Part shown: in pieces, positions 25,578 through 35,017 of the stretch
Layout: each line of letters starts with the position of its first letter
Numbering within the stretch: the stretch's first letter is position 1
Origin: Flammeovirga agarivorans
GTDB lineage: Bacteria; Bacteroidota; Bacteroidia; Cytophagales; Flammeovirgaceae
NCBI RefSeq assembly: GCF_012641475.1
Contig: NZ_JABAIL010000005.1
Coordinates: 558,001-622,000, forward strand
Direction of reading: 5' to 3'
DNA: 64,000 nt
Made by a program: the position numbers and the translations under genes
The notes under the pieces: generated by a model
The model's database searches: none
What the model saw: the letters and a program-made list of their open reading frames with translations, nothing else
What the model was told of the DNA's origin: nothing

Positions 25578-28500
25578 TTATTTTAATAGGTAAAGCTTTC
25601 CAATATTATGTTTAAATAGGTTGTCTTTACTTGTTTCTCTATGTTTGAAAGTTTGATTAGCTTTCTGAGGAATAATTACTCTATATAGGTAAACACCATT
25701 AGCCAGTTGATCTCCAAATTCATCTCTTCCATCCCAAGCATATTCAGAAATATTGGTTCCTATACGTATCGGGCCTAATTCATCTTGGAAAATTTCTTTT
25801 ACAACGCGACCTGTTACTGTCATAATTTGAATTTTAATTTGATCAGGGACTTCGGTCCCGGTGATTTGGAAAACAAACCTTACATTATCAGAAAAAGGAT
25901 TTGGATATGGATAGAAATTAGTGATAGCAGCTTCTTTATTTACCTCAAACTCCACTCTTAACTTGTTAGCCCTCTCATCAGTTCGATCATAACCAGAGTT
26001 ATTACCAGTAGCATCTTGTCCTAATACTTCAATAGTATATCGGCCAGAAGATAAAGTACCGTCATCATCAAGGTATTTTACGGGAGCAACTTCATTAATA
26101 TCAAAAGAAGAGACAATTTGGTTTTTATTATTGAAGCTTTCAATATCAGCATTATTTACATCTAGTAAGGTGGGGTTTTCATCATCTCCTTCTTGTTGTA
26201 AAAAGATAGTTAATAATGATGTAGTATCATTTTCAGAGTCTTGTGTATAATTATCCTTCAATGATAAATAATCATTTTCATCAATTAAACTAACATTAAT
26301 ATTTGCACTAGGAGACACGAAATCGCCATTGATAATTCTTTGACCGTCGAACAGTACTTCAATAAGCGGGTTGGTTGAATCACTTTGAATAAGAATACGT
26401 TCTACTGATGAATTATTATTGTAATGTAATTCATTGATCGCTCTATCTGAGTTGACATAGGTAGTGATTTCTGTTTCTCCTGATAGTCTTTTTGTGATGT
26501 CGTTTTTACTCCATGAATCAGGACTTAATGAAATACTTCTTGTTGAATTTGGAGGTAATGGAGCAATTAATAAGCTATCTGTGAAACTTTGAAACTGAGC
26601 GTTAACAGGCTGATAAATGAAAGTGATTAAAACGCTATCTTGAAAAGCTCTTGTACTAATATTATGAAAATCATAACTGTAGGAGAAACTTTCTCCTTGT
26701 TGAACAACGTCTTTAGTTTCTTCAGATGTTTGTATAAGTACACCCTCAGCTGATGGTTCATAAGCAACTCTCCAATTTTTTAACTGGGCCACACTTGGAT
26801 TTGCACTATTATCGGTTAATTCCATACTAAGACTTATTTCATCATAGTTTCGGATGCTTGCAATAAGCCCAAGGTCAAATCCATTCGAAGGAGATACTCC
26901 ATCAAATTGAAATAATGAGTCGAAAGTGATGTTAGTAGAATTTGGATCTCTTTGAACACCATATAATGTAGTTTTAATAACATCATTATTATCTGTATCT
27001 ACATTAAACCATAATCTTGAGAATTGTGATGAAGGTCCAATCGGTAAAGTGGTGATTCTTGCTGTGTTTACATCTCTTTGTATACTAAAGCTTTCAGTTA
27101 ATAATTGATCAGTAGATGTTCCGTAAAATGTCTGGCCACTGTTTGGTATTTGGAATTGACTCCAACCAATAAATGCGAGGCCTTTTTGTGTTAAATTAGC
27201 TTGCATATCCAAAGTATCTAATCCTATTTCACTGAACCCTTGAAGGTGTGAATGATATGCAGCCCTTTGCCCTGTACCTGGATTAGGTAGAGACTCTTGG
27301 AAATCAAAACTTCCTGCCATAATTGTTAATACATAGTCTCCTTGAGCAATAGATTCGAATTTATACTCGGGGTCTATGAACAGTGAGTAAGGGCCATTTC
27401 TAGTTAATGGATCACCACAGCAAATATTACCACCTCTAATATCTGATGAATTAAATAATACAGCAACGGGAGGATTTCCTTCTCCACATTGTAATGGATC
27501 CCAAGATCTAGCTTGAGCTCCTTTAAATTCACCAGTAAATTGATCAAATACTAAGAACAATAGTTTATCTCCACCGTTTCCGCTTCTGATACAAGTTCCT
27601 TCAAATAGATAAGTAGTGCCATCAAGTGAAACCTCATAAGTTTCGCCATTATTGTATGTTGCTCCGCCAGCCTTTACCGAAATTTGGGCATCATTTTGAG
27701 GATATTCCCATCGTAGATCTGTTTCATTACCAGTTAAAGTGACTCCACTGATGCTATTGTTTTGCATTTGGTAAATTGAGCTTTGCATCCATCCATATCC
27801 ACTACTGTTTGTGATTTTTGTAAAGGAAAGAACGTCCCAATTTCTATTACTGTCGCTATTTAATGATCTAACTCTAGCATAATATACAGTAGTGTCACTG
27901 GAGTTATTTAGTGGAAGTGACCAGTTAAATAATTGCTCTCCTTTTATCGTTTCTTCAGCAATTAAACTACTAAATGCACTGTCAGCAGCTATCTGAAATT
28001 GAACGTTTTGTTCTTCTTTAGCTAAGCTGTAGTCATATGCGTAAAGTTGAATAGAATTGTCATGAATGACAGACTCATCTTGTGGAAAGATAAAATTGAC
28101 TTTATCAGAAAAGAATTGAGCATTTACGGTAGCTGTATTATTATTTAAAGTTAATTCATCTAATGTTGAAATGACTCTTCCATCTGCATTTACAGAGTCG
28201 CCAATGGAAACAATAATTTCATTTGTACCAAAACCTAAGGTTTTGTCGTCAGCACTATTTAATACCTGTATTAATACATCTTGATTATTGTATGGAGCAC
28301 TAATAGCCTCACTCACATTGACATTAGCGGATAACTGTCCGTTAGAATATTTTCTTTCTACTTGGATATAAACGTTATCACTAAATGTTTTTCCAAAATT
28401 TTTGATATTGATATTCAAAGTGAAGTAATCATCAGCAGCATTTAGAGATCCAGACTGAGGAATGATAGTTATATGATCTGTCTCTAATGCAAAATCAACT

Positions 28501-30881
28501 TTTTCAGGTGAAATAAAGATGTAAGGGTCTCCTTGTAACTCATATTGTTCCATAGTTGAATATGTAAGGGCTGAATTAAAGGTAGCATTGCGGAGAAAAT
28601 TTTCTTGTGTCTTATTAATGTGTCTACCAATATGATTACCAATTTGGTTTTGGAATGTTTCAGCATAAAAAGATGTACCGAAATCTCTAAGAGCATTTCG
28701 TTCACCAAATCCTGATTTAGCCATAAAACCTACAGCACCTTTATCTGGAGTTTCAATCCAATCTTCCCCCCAAGATTTACTATTAGTAAGGTAGTTACCA
28801 CCACCACAACCACTCATCAAAATGAATGGATACCTGCCTTTGTTAGCATATCCTTTTGTTGGGTCACTAGCTTCTCCAATGTCAATATCAGCATAATCGG
28901 CAGAGGCATGTCCATAAAAAGCCATCAAAGTAATACCTTCATTGACAATATCCGAGACATCAATAAATTCAATAGATCCGTCAGTTTCTCTGCTTATTGT
29001 TTGTACAACACCACCTTCTAAGGTGTCCACGAAAACATCTTTATAACTATTTACTATAGCCTTAAATGATTCTTGATCTCGAGCATTAGAACCTCCACTT
29101 AAGTGTAGAGCATCTTTTCTCCATAAATCATCAAAATCCAATGCATCATGTTCTTGTACTTTAGCTAAATAGTCAAGTAACTGATCATTGTTTATTGCAC
29201 TCATTCTTCCTATTAGAATTGCAGGTACCTCTGTGATATTTCCTGTGCCGTCATCTAATCCCATAGAGTAAGCTACATCAGAGCCAGGATATCCAAATGC
29301 AGGTATGTAATTATAGCCTCTTGTACCATTAGGAGTTTCATCATAATTATTTTCGTAGGGATCGTAGTTTAAGTCGAGGCCTTTTCCTAGAAGCAATACA
29401 AACTCTAAGTTTTCATTATGAAGTAATTTAATACAGTTTCGGATAGCTAAAGGATTTTCTTCTCCCCAAGAGAATGTATTAAATAGTTTGTTGATATCTG
29501 CTAAGTAAACGGAGTTACTACCGCCTGCATTAGATTTTCTATAATTAGAATAACTTGTAGCACCACTCATTAAGTCTGAATGAGTAACGATGAGATAATT
29601 ATAGTTTAAAGTGTTATTAGTGAATTCAAAATTGGCTATTTGAAGATTTGAAGGAGATTTAAATTGAGCACTGTAATAAATATCTATTGAAGATGGAGAA
29701 CTATCTACGATTGCCTCTGTTCTACCAGAGACGACTGAAGTACTAAGTGAAATAGGATTTTCTATATCTGTAACATCAAAAAATCTACCTTCATTATTCT
29801 GTCCAATTGATAATCTAAACTTCTTATTAGGATCTAAAGTGAACTTCCTGTCATTTGTAGGGTCAATGTTTGCATGAACTTGAGGGTAGGTTAAATTAAT
29901 ATATGCAGCAGCAACTTGATCCTGATTGGTACCTGTTCCGTTGTTTGAATCTACAAAAACTAAAGAGGTGCTTCCGTTAGAAGAATTAAAATCAGAAGAC
30001 GTTAGATTCATGTTCAGTTCGTCTCCGGCTTCATATCGTGTAATACTTTGACTTTCTTTTTCTGTGGCACTAGTATTATCAACTCCTACTCGGATGGATA
30101 GATTTGCATTGCGGTAAGCAAAGTTGATGATGCGAACGCTTAATGTAGCGTTGCTGAAAGTAGAAGCGAGGTCTGTAGTATTCAACTGATACGACATTTG
30201 CCCTCTTGTTTGCCCTTCATTGTATGCTGTCCATGATCTTGGTCCTCTAAAAGTCGAACTAAATTTATTACGATTTCCATCTGTAGCTTCACCTCTACTA
30301 AAAGAACGTCGTAATCCTCCAAAATTATCAGTGTCTTCTGCACTTCCTCCAACTGGTTCTCCTCTATAGGTTTCAGTATACCAATGGTTAACTATATTTT
30401 CAGCTCCTGTCGGGTCTACATTGACAGGCGTCATTCTTAAAGGAGGAGTTGTTTCAGAAATTACAGCACCAGCAGATAAGAAGTAAACTGCAGTTCTTGA
30501 ATATACTGGCTCGTATGGGTTAATAAAGTCATTTTCATTTCTAAATAAATCTTGATCTGTCTCTCCATCATTTCTCTCACCATAGAATTCTAAATAGTCA
30601 ATTCTATCATTAGATGTAGCGACCACTCGAATAGCAATTTCTTCTCCTCGACGATACATCCTAACAACTGAAGCACTTGTAGAGTTTACTGGATATCCTG
30701 CAGTTTGAAGGTCTGAACTAGTTATTCTATAAATTCCTCTTTCTCTTACTTCCATTCGATAAAAGGAAGTGCTATTAATTTTCTCCCTCCACGCATCAAG
30801 ACGATCCTCAGACGATTGAGCATAAGCAGAAAGACTAAAAAAGTTGATGAGTAATATTAGAATGACAATAACTTGTCGCAT
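25578..30881 (-). CDS. porU2: Gingipain-like C25 protease of the PorU2 type with T9SS C-terminal domain
   Basis: A 1767-residue exported protein. It has a signal peptide (MRQVIVILILLINFFSLSAYAQ) and an N-terminal beta-rich region. A C25 peptidase domain spans ~residues 420-800, with the catalytic His in MAFYGHASADYAD and the catalytic Cys in ILMSGCGGGNYL. Several Ig-like/CARDB-type beta domains follow. The C-terminus is T9SS/FlgD-like: YPYPNPFSDNVRFVFQ, then YAWDGRDEFGDQLANGVYLY. PorU cleaves the sorting domain of T9SS cargo at the outer membrane. The longer PorU2 relatives are only putative sortases. No other T9SS gene lies in the window. It converges with the GT-C-like gene with a 14-base gap. 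Confidence 0.85.
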   Translation of the reverse strand: MRQVIVILILLINFFSLSAYAQSSEDRLDAWREKINSTSFYRMEVRERGIYRITSSDLQTAGYPVNSTSASVVRMYRRGEEIAIRVVATSNDRIDYLEFYGERNDGETDQDLFRNENDFINPYEPVYSRTAVYFLSAGAVISETTPPLRMTPVNVDPTGAENIVNHWYTETYRGEPVGGSAEDTDNFGGLRRSFSRGEATDGNRNKFSSTFRGPRSWTAYNEGQTRGQMSYQLNTTDLASTFSNATLSVRIINFAYRNANLSIRVGVDNTSATEKESQSITRYEAGDELNMNLTSSDFNSSNGSTSLVFVDSNNGTGTNQDQVAAAYINLTYPQVHANIDPTNDRKFTLDPNKKFRLSIGQNNEGRFFDVTDIENPISLSTSVVSGRTEAIVDSSPSSIDIYYSAQFKSPSNLQIANFEFTNNTLNYNYLIVTHSDLMSGATSYSNYRKSNAGGSNSVYLADINKLFNTFSWGEENPLAIRNCIKLLHNENLEFVLLLGKGLDLNYDPYENNYDETPNGTRGYNYIPAFGYPGSDVAYSMGLDDGTGNITEVPAILIGRMSAINNDQLLDYLAKVQEHDALDFDDLWRKDALHLSGGSNARDQESFKAIVNSYKDVFVDTLEGGVVQTISRETDGSIEFIDVSDIVNEGITLMAFYGHASADYADIDIGEASDPTKGYANKGRYPFILMSGCGGGNYLTNSKSWGEDWIETPDKGAVGFMAKSGFGERNALRDFGTSFYAETFQNQIGNHIGRHINKTQENFLRNATFNSALTYSTMEQYELQGDPYIFISPEKVDFALETDHITIIPQSGSLNAADDYFTLNINIKNFGKTFSDNVYIQVERKYSNGQLSANVNVSEAISAPYNNQDVLIQVLNSADDKTLGFGTNEIIVSIGDSVNADGRVISTLDELTLNNNTATVNAQFFSDKVNFIFPQDESVIHDNSIQLYAYDYSLAKEEQNVQFQIAADSAFSSLIAEETIKGEQLFNWSLPLNNSSDTTVYYARVRSLNSDSNRNWDVLSFTKITNSSGYGWMQSSIYQMQNNSISGVTLTGNETDLRWEYPQNDAQISVKAGGATYNNGETYEVSLDGTTYLFEGTCIRSGNGGDKLLFLVFDQFTGEFKGAQARSWDPLQCGEGNPPVAVLFNSSDIRGGNICCGDPLTRNGPYSLFIDPEYKFESIAQGDYVLTIMAGSFDFQESLPNPGTGQRAAYHSHLQGFSEIGLDTLDMQANLTQKGLAFIGWSQFQIPNSGQTFYGTSTDQLLTESFSIQRDVNTARITTLPIGPSSQFSRLWFNVDTDNNDVIKTTLYGVQRDPNSTNITFDSLFQFDGVSPSNGFDLGLIASIRNYDEISLSMELTDNSANPSVAQLKNWRVAYEPSAEGVLIQTSEETKDVVQQGESFSYSYDFHNISTRAFQDSVLITFIYQPVNAQFQSFTDSLLIAPLPPNSTRSISLSPDSWSKNDITKRLSGETEITTYVNSDRAINELHYNNNSSVERILIQSDSTNPLIEVLFDGQRIINGDFVSPSANINVSLIDENDYLSLKDNYTQDSENDTTSLLTIFLQQEGDDENPTLLDVNNADIESFNNKNQIVSSFDINEVAPVKYLDDDGTLSSGRYTIEVLGQDATGNNSGYDRTDERANKLRVEFEVNKEAAITNFYPYPNPFSDNVRFVFQITGTEVPDQIKIQIMTVTGRVVKEIFQDELGPIRIGTNISEYAWDGRDEFGDQLANGVYLYRVIIPQKANQTFKHRETSKDNLFKHNIGKLYLLK

Positions 30882-31010
30882 ATTAATGTGTGTAGAATAA
30901 TGAATTAATTTAGAAACCCTTTATTTAAATTTAATAGTTTTCGATAGATTTCTACTAATTTCGAGCCATAGTCTATCAATTAATTTGGCATAATAAAGTT
31001 ATCGATTCAA

Positions 31011-33116
31011 GTGAGTACTGTTTTTGATACCAAAATTGAGTTTTTAAAAGGGGTTGGAGCTGTTAGAGCAGAAATTCTGAATAAAGAACTAGGGGTATAT
31101 ACCTTTGGTGATTTATTAGAACAATACCCTTTTCGTCATGAAGACAGAACTAAGTTTTATAAAATAGGTGAAGTCTTTGATGATACTGCTTATGTACAGA
31201 TGATTGGCAGATTGACCTCTTTAAATAGTGTGGGTGACGGCAGGGCCAAACGATTGATGGGTATTGTATCTGATGAAACAGGTGAAATGGAACTTGTCTG
31301 GTTTAAAGGTGCAAAATGGATAGAGCGAAAGTTAAAAGTAGGGAGTTGGTATATCGTATATGGTAAACCACAACGCTACGGTTATAAATTATCGATTGCT
31401 CATCCAGAAATGGATGAATATGATCAAGGTGTATCACAAGCGAAGTCGGGAGGTTTACAGCCTGTGTATCATACCACAGAAAAAATGAAAGCGAAAAGTT
31501 TTGATAGTAGAGCACTAGCTAAACTTACTCGTACTTTATTGGAAAAAGTCTATCATGATATTTCTGAAACTTTACCTGAATACTTAATCAAGGAAAATAA
31601 CCTTATTTCAAAAGGTTTAGCGGTGGCATGGACCCATTTTCCTAAGAATCCTCAAACTTTACAACAGGCTAAAGATCGACTGAAGTTTGAAGAATTATTC
31701 TTTCTTCAGATGAAAATTATAGCGTCTAAAGTTGGTAAAAGAACAGATAAGTACCGAGGACAGATTTTTGATAAAATTCCAACGTTTAATATTTTTTATA
31801 AAGAACACCTTCCTTTTGACTTAACAGGTGCCCAAAAAAGAGTGGTAAGAGAGATTTATGATGATATGAGAAAAGGATATCAAATGAATCGATTACTACA
31901 AGGAGATGTGGGGTCTGGTAAAACTATTGTTGCATTTATGTGTATGTTGATGGCTTTGGATAATGATGCTCAGTCAGCATTAATGGCTCCTACTGAAATC
32001 TTAGCACAACAACACTATAATGGATTAAAACCATTTGCAGATGACATGGGTGTAACCATCGAATTGCTCACAGGTTCATCAAAGACTAAAGATAGGAGGA
32101 GGATAGATGAGACGCTTAGAGATGGAAGCTTAAAAATAATTGTAGGCACGCATGCTCTAATTGAAGATAAGGTAGATTTCTATAATCTTGGTTTATGTGT
32201 CATTGATGAACAACATCGCTTTGGTGTAGCGCAGAGAGCTGCTCTTTGGAAAAAGACTAGTAAGGAGAAGCCTCATATGCTTGTAATGACAGCAACACCA
32301 ATTCCTAGAACTTTAGCGATGACAGTTTATGGAGATCTTGAAGTGTCGATCATCGATGAACTTCCTGCTGGTAGAAAACCTATTATTACTTGGCATAAGT
32401 TTGATAAAGGCAGATTAAGAGTTTTTGGTTTTATGAGAGAACAGATAGAGTTGGGAAGACAGGCTTATATTGTTTATCCTCTAATTGAAGAATCCGAAAC
32501 ACTCGATTATAAAAACCTTGAGGAAGGGTATGAAAGTGTTTCAAGAGCTTTTCCAGACTATAAAGTAAGTATTGTTCATGGTAGAATGAAGCCGGCTGAT
32601 AAAGATGCCGAGATGCAAAGGTTTGCTGAAGGGAAAACTCAAATAATGGTGGCTACTACCGTAATTGAAGTAGGAGTGAATGTTCCTAATGCAAGTATTA
32701 TGGTGATCGAGAACGCTGAGAAATTTGGCTTGGCACAATTGCACCAGTTAAGAGGAAGAGTAGGTAGAGGAGCTGAACAATCGTATTGTGTATTGATGAC
32801 TGGAGACAAGCTATCAAAAGATGGAAAAGTACGTATACAAACGATGGTAGATACTACAGACGGATTTAAGATAGCTGATGCGGACTTAAAATTAAGAGGA
32901 CCAGGAGATATTGAAGGCACACAACAGAGTGGAGTGTTAGATTTGAGACATGCAGATATTGGACAAGACTCGGCGTTATTGCAAAAAGTTCGAAATATTG
33001 CAGAGAATATATTAGATGAAGACCCTGACTTAGTAAAGGAAGAACATGCTATTATTAAGCAACAGCAATCTATGCTGGTAAGAAAGTCAGTGACGAATTG
33101 GAGTAGAATTAGTTAA
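31011..33116 (+). CDS. recG: ATP-dependent DNA helicase RecG
   Basis: A 701-residue protein with the RecG layout: an N-terminal wedge/OB domain (residues ~1-180), then superfamily 2 helicase domains with Walker A GDVGSGKT, the DExH-type box IDEQH and MTATPIPRTLAM, and the C-terminal helicase domain with QLRGRVGRG. RecG regresses stalled replication forks and branch-migrates Holliday junctions. The start codon is GTG at 31011 (MSTVFDTKIEFLKGVG), consistent with homologues. It is divergent from porU2 with 129 bases in between and ends in a terminator shared in position with the tRNA-Ser unit. Confidence 0.97.
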   Translation: MSTVFDTKIEFLKGVGAVRAEILNKELGVYTFGDLLEQYPFRHEDRTKFYKIGEVFDDTAYVQMIGRLTSLNSVGDGRAKRLMGIVSDETGEMELVWFKGAKWIERKLKVGSWYIVYGKPQRYGYKLSIAHPEMDEYDQGVSQAKSGGLQPVYHTTEKMKAKSFDSRALAKLTRTLLEKVYHDISETLPEYLIKENNLISKGLAVAWTHFPKNPQTLQQAKDRLKFEELFFLQMKIIASKVGKRTDKYRGQIFDKIPTFNIFYKEHLPFDLTGAQKRVVREIYDDMRKGYQMNRLLQGDVGSGKTIVAFMCMLMALDNDAQSALMAPTEILAQQHYNGLKPFADDMGVTIELLTGSSKTKDRRRIDETLRDGSLKIIVGTHALIEDKVDFYNLGLCVIDEQHRFGVAQRAALWKKTSKEKPHMLVMTATPIPRTLAMTVYGDLEVSIIDELPAGRKPIITWHKFDKGRLRVFGFMREQIELGRQAYIVYPLIEESETLDYKNLEEGYESVSRAFPDYKVSIVHGRMKPADKDAEMQRFAEGKTQIMVATTVIEVGVNVPNASIMVIENAEKFGLAQLHQLRGRVGRGAEQSYCVLMTGDKLSKDGKVRIQTMVDTTDGFKIADADLKLRGPGDIEGTQQSGVLDLRHADIGQDSALLQKVRNIAENILDEDPDLVKEEHAIIKQQQSMLVRKSVTNWSRIS

Positions 33117-33130
33117 AAGCAAATGATATA

Positions 33131-33165
33131 AAAAAAGCATCAAACCTTTCGATTTGATGCTTTTT
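33131..33165. terminator. Terminator between recG and tRNA-Ser copy 1
   Basis: The stem AAAAAGCATCAAA / TTTGATGCTTTTT with an 8-nt loop works in both directions: plus for recG and minus for the tRNA. It is part of the tandem repeat. Confidence 0.85.
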
Positions 33166-33170
33166 GTTAG

Positions 33171-33255
33171 CAGAGAGTGAGGGATTCGAACCCCCGGTAC
33201 CTCGCGGTACAATGGTTTTCAAGACCACCGCATTCGACCACTCTGCCAACTCTCT
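33171..33255 (-). tRNA. tRNA-Ser (anticodon TGA), copy 1
   Basis: An 85-base minus-strand tRNA. It has a 7-bp acceptor stem AGAGAGT/ACTCTCT, discriminator G, an anticodon loop CTTGAAA giving TGA, a long serine-type variable arm (TACCGCGAGGTA) and a T arm with TTCGAAT. The 3' CCA is not encoded (CTA follows the discriminator). It reads UCN serine codons. The promoter and terminator lie directly around it. Confidence 0.97.
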
Positions 33256-33283
33256 GTGTGCTATCTTTCTGTGTTAGCGGGTG

Positions 33284-33314
33284 CAAATATGTGAGAAGTT
33301 TTCGTTACTTCCAA
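33284..33314 (-). promoter_or_regulatory. Promoter of tRNA-Ser copy 1
   Basis: On the minus strand TTG (33314-33312) is separated by 20 bases from CATATTTG (33291-33284), one mismatch from TAnnTTTG. The same arrangement is kept in copy 2. Confidence 0.6.
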
Positions 33315-33380
33315 ATACTTTGAGTGTTTTTTTTATAAAAGAATGTAAATTTTTCTTTTTAGAAGAATTCATATAAAAAT

Positions 33381-33415
33381 AAAAAAGCATCAAACCTTTC
33401 GATTTGATGCTTTTG
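33381..33415 (-). terminator. Terminator of tRNA-Ser copy 2
   Basis: The hairpin stem and loop found after copy 1 are repeated here (AAAAAGCATCAAA / TTTGATGCTTTT). It should end the copy-2 transcript before it enters copy 1. Confidence 0.85.
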
Positions 33416-33419
33416 TTAG

Positions 33420-33504
33420 CAGAGAGTGAGGGATTCGAACCCCCGGTACCTCGCGGTACAATGGTTTTCAAGACCACCGCATTCGACCACTCTGCCAACT
33501 CTCT
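33420..33504 (-). tRNA. tRNA-Ser (anticodon TGA), copy 2
   Basis: The 85-base sequence appears identical to copy 1, with the same TGA anticodon, long variable arm and unencoded CCA. Each copy can be transcribed on its own. Confidence 0.97.
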
Positions 33505-33532
33505 GTGTGCTATCTTTCTGTGTTAGCGGGTG

Positions 33533-33563
33533 CAAATATGTGGGAAGTTTCCATTACTTCCAA
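33533..33563 (-). promoter_or_regulatory. Promoter of tRNA-Ser copy 2
   Basis: TTG (33563-33561), 20 bases, then CATATTTG (33540-33533) on the minus strand: the same elements and spacing as in copy 1. Confidence 0.6.
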
Positions 33564-33662
33564 ATGGATAATTGATAAATTTCAATAAAAATGAATCTTA
33601 TTTTATATTATATTGATTATCAATTTAATAAATTATGATTTAAATAAGCTTAGATTTTACCC

Positions 33663-33670
33663 TACCTTTG
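33663..33670 (+). promoter_or_regulatory. -7 box of the VF530-like gene
   Basis: TACCTTTG is an exact TAnnTTTG match 22 bases before the ATG, so the leader would be short. No clear -33 TTG is seen. Confidence 0.5.
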
Positions 33671-33692
33671 TTTAAATATCAAATTATTGAAA

Positions 33693-33923
33693 ATGGAAGA
33701 AAATAAACAAAACAAGGATCCTTTACATGGTGTAAAGCTTGCTGAGATTGTTGAGTTCCTTGTAGACTATTATGGTTGGGAAGAACTGGGAAATAAAGTA
33801 AGGATAAATTGTTTTAGAAATGATCCATCCGTAAAATCAAGTCTAAAGTTTCTGAGGAGGACGCCTTGGGCTAGAGCAGAAGTTGAAGCATTGTACCTAG
33901 ATAAAGTAAAGTACAAGAGATAA
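33693..33923 (+). CDS. VF530-family (DUF2132) small DNA-binding-like protein
   Basis: A 76-residue protein from the ATG at 33693. It carries the VF530 signature [21 protein letters not shown], then [20 protein letters not shown] and [12 protein letters not shown]. The Vibrio fischeri member has a solved structure with a helical fold resembling DNA-binding proteins; the biological role is not established. It is monocistronic, with its own promoter box and a terminator shared with the convergent cdsA. Confidence 0.88.
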   Translation: MEENKQNKDPLHGVKLAEIVEFLVDYYGWEELGNKVRINCFRNDPSVKSSLKFLRRTPWARAEVEALYLDKVKYKR

Positions 33924-33930
33924 TATTATA

Positions 33931-33978
33931 AACAAGAAGAGCGTATCACTTTAATGATACGCTCTTCTTGTTTTTTAG
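33931..33978. terminator. Bidirectional terminator between the VF530-like gene and cdsA
   Basis: The perfect 18-bp stem AACAAGAAGAGCGTATCA (33931-33948) / TGATACGCTCTTCTTGTT (33955-33972) is followed by TTTTTT on the plus strand. Confidence 0.88.
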
Positions 33979-34814
33979 AAGTTAGGAGGGAAGATCCTGA
34001 GGAATGCAGCTATAAAAGGTGCTGACAATAATAATCCATCAAAACGGTCTAAGAAGCCTCCATGTCCAGGCAAAGTGGTTCCTGAGTCTTTAATACTCAT
34101 GCTTCGCTTGAATAGCGATTCTACTAAATCACCATAGGTACCTGTTACTACAATAATGATTGCGATAGTTACCCATCTCCATGCTTCTAAAGAATTAAAG
34201 AAATGTGAGAAGACTAAACTTACAGTGACAGCTAAAGCAGCTCCACCGATACTACCTTCCCATGTTTTCTTAGGAGATATTCTTTCAAACAGCTTTCTAC
34301 GCCCGAATGTTTTGCCTGAGAAATAGGCACCTGAATCATTTGCCCATAAAATCAACATGGCACCAATTAAGATTTCATAATGGTACTGAGTATCAAAAAA
34401 TACATAAGTATGTATTAGAGCAAATGGAACAGAGCAATACATTACTCCGAGGAAAGTATATGCTAGGTTTTTAAAAGGCTGTTTGTCCTCCTTATTGTAT
34501 AATTTTATGAGATATGCAGAGGTAAATCCTACAAAGACCAAATACATCCATTTGGTGGATATTATATTTAGTTCCATAAAAAATGTAAGACAATAAATTA
34601 GGATACCTAAGCAAGTACCGTACGTTCTAAGTGGTAAGTGTTCTTCTAGTCTAAGCAGTTTATAAAACTCAAGGATTGTTGCAACACTAATGATCAAGAA
34701 TAGACCAAAGTATGTCCAAACCCCAAAGTAAATAGCTCCAATCATTCCAACACCTCCAAGTGCACCTACGATGACTCTTTGTGTAAGTTCAGAGCGGTTA
34801 TTCAAATTCAACAT
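33975..34814 (-). CDS. cdsA: Phosphatidate cytidylyltransferase
   Basis: A 279-residue protein with about eight membrane helices and the CdsA signature near the C-terminus (SPKKTWEGSIGG, then GDLVESLFKRSMSIKDSG and LPGHGGFLDRFDGLLLSAP). It makes CDP-diacylglycerol from phosphatidic acid and CTP in the inner membrane, the branch point to phosphatidylethanolamine and phosphatidylglycerol. Its start overlaps the end of the DUF2007 gene by 17 bases, so the pair is translationally coupled. Confidence 0.96.
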   Translation of the reverse strand: MLNLNNRSELTQRVIVGALGGVGMIGAIYFGVWTYFGLFLIISVATILEFYKLLRLEEHLPLRTYGTCLGILIYCLTFFMELNIISTKWMYLVFVGFTSAYLIKLYNKEDKQPFKNLAYTFLGVMYCSVPFALIHTYVFFDTQYHYEILIGAMLILWANDSGAYFSGKTFGRRKLFERISPKKTWEGSIGGAALAVTVSLVFSHFFNSLEAWRWVTIAIIIVVTGTYGDLVESLFKRSMSIKDSGTTLPGHGGFLDRFDGLLLSAPFIAAFLRIFPPNF

Positions 34815-35007
34815 CTTGTTTAATAATTAAAGTGGCCTTTTCCATATTGGCCTTATCTACGTAGACTTCTCTATAACCAAAGTTATTATATGAGGAGTCT
34901 CTTTTATCTAAAATAACGGCGTTAATACCTCTTTCTTCTAATGTCGCTTTTACGATTTCAGCTTTGTATACTTGTTCCGTTGTATAAACCTTTTCCCAAT
35001 TGACCAT
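34798..35007 (-). CDS. DUF2007 small protein (putative signal-transducing protein)
   Basis: A 69-residue protein that fits the DUF2007 family: EKVYTTEQVYKAEIVKATLE then GINAVILDKRDSSY and REVYVDKANMEKATLII, a ferredoxin-like fold resembling the PII/GlnB fold by prediction. Role unknown. It lies between a CPBP protease gene (10-base gap) and cdsA (17-base overlap), a compact operon, so a link to membrane or lipid processes is possible but unproven. Confidence 0.8.
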   Translation of the reverse strand: MVNWEKVYTTEQVYKAEIVKATLEERGINAVILDKRDSSYNNFGYREVYVDKANMEKATLIIKQDVEFE

Positions 35008-35017
35008 AATAAAGACT

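Larger units (their letters stand above)
33131..33316. repeat. Tandem repeat unit 1 (complete tRNA-Ser transcription unit)
   Basis: This ~186-base unit contains terminator, tRNA-Ser(TGA) and promoter (all read on the minus strand). It is almost identical to unit 2 about 250 bases to the right, apart from a few changes outside the tRNA. Confidence 0.9.
33381..33565. repeat. Tandem repeat unit 2 (complete tRNA-Ser transcription unit)
   Basis: The second unit carries the same terminator, tRNA and promoter as unit 1. The match ends just beyond the -33 TTG element, so the duplicated block is exactly one functional transcription unit. About 65 bases of unrelated sequence separate the two units. 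Confidence 0.9.

Noticed and set aside
33274-33498. A 74-codon minus-strand frame over tRNA-Ser copy 2
   Set aside because: It reads through the tRNA and its terminator; it is the usual false frame found over tRNA genes.
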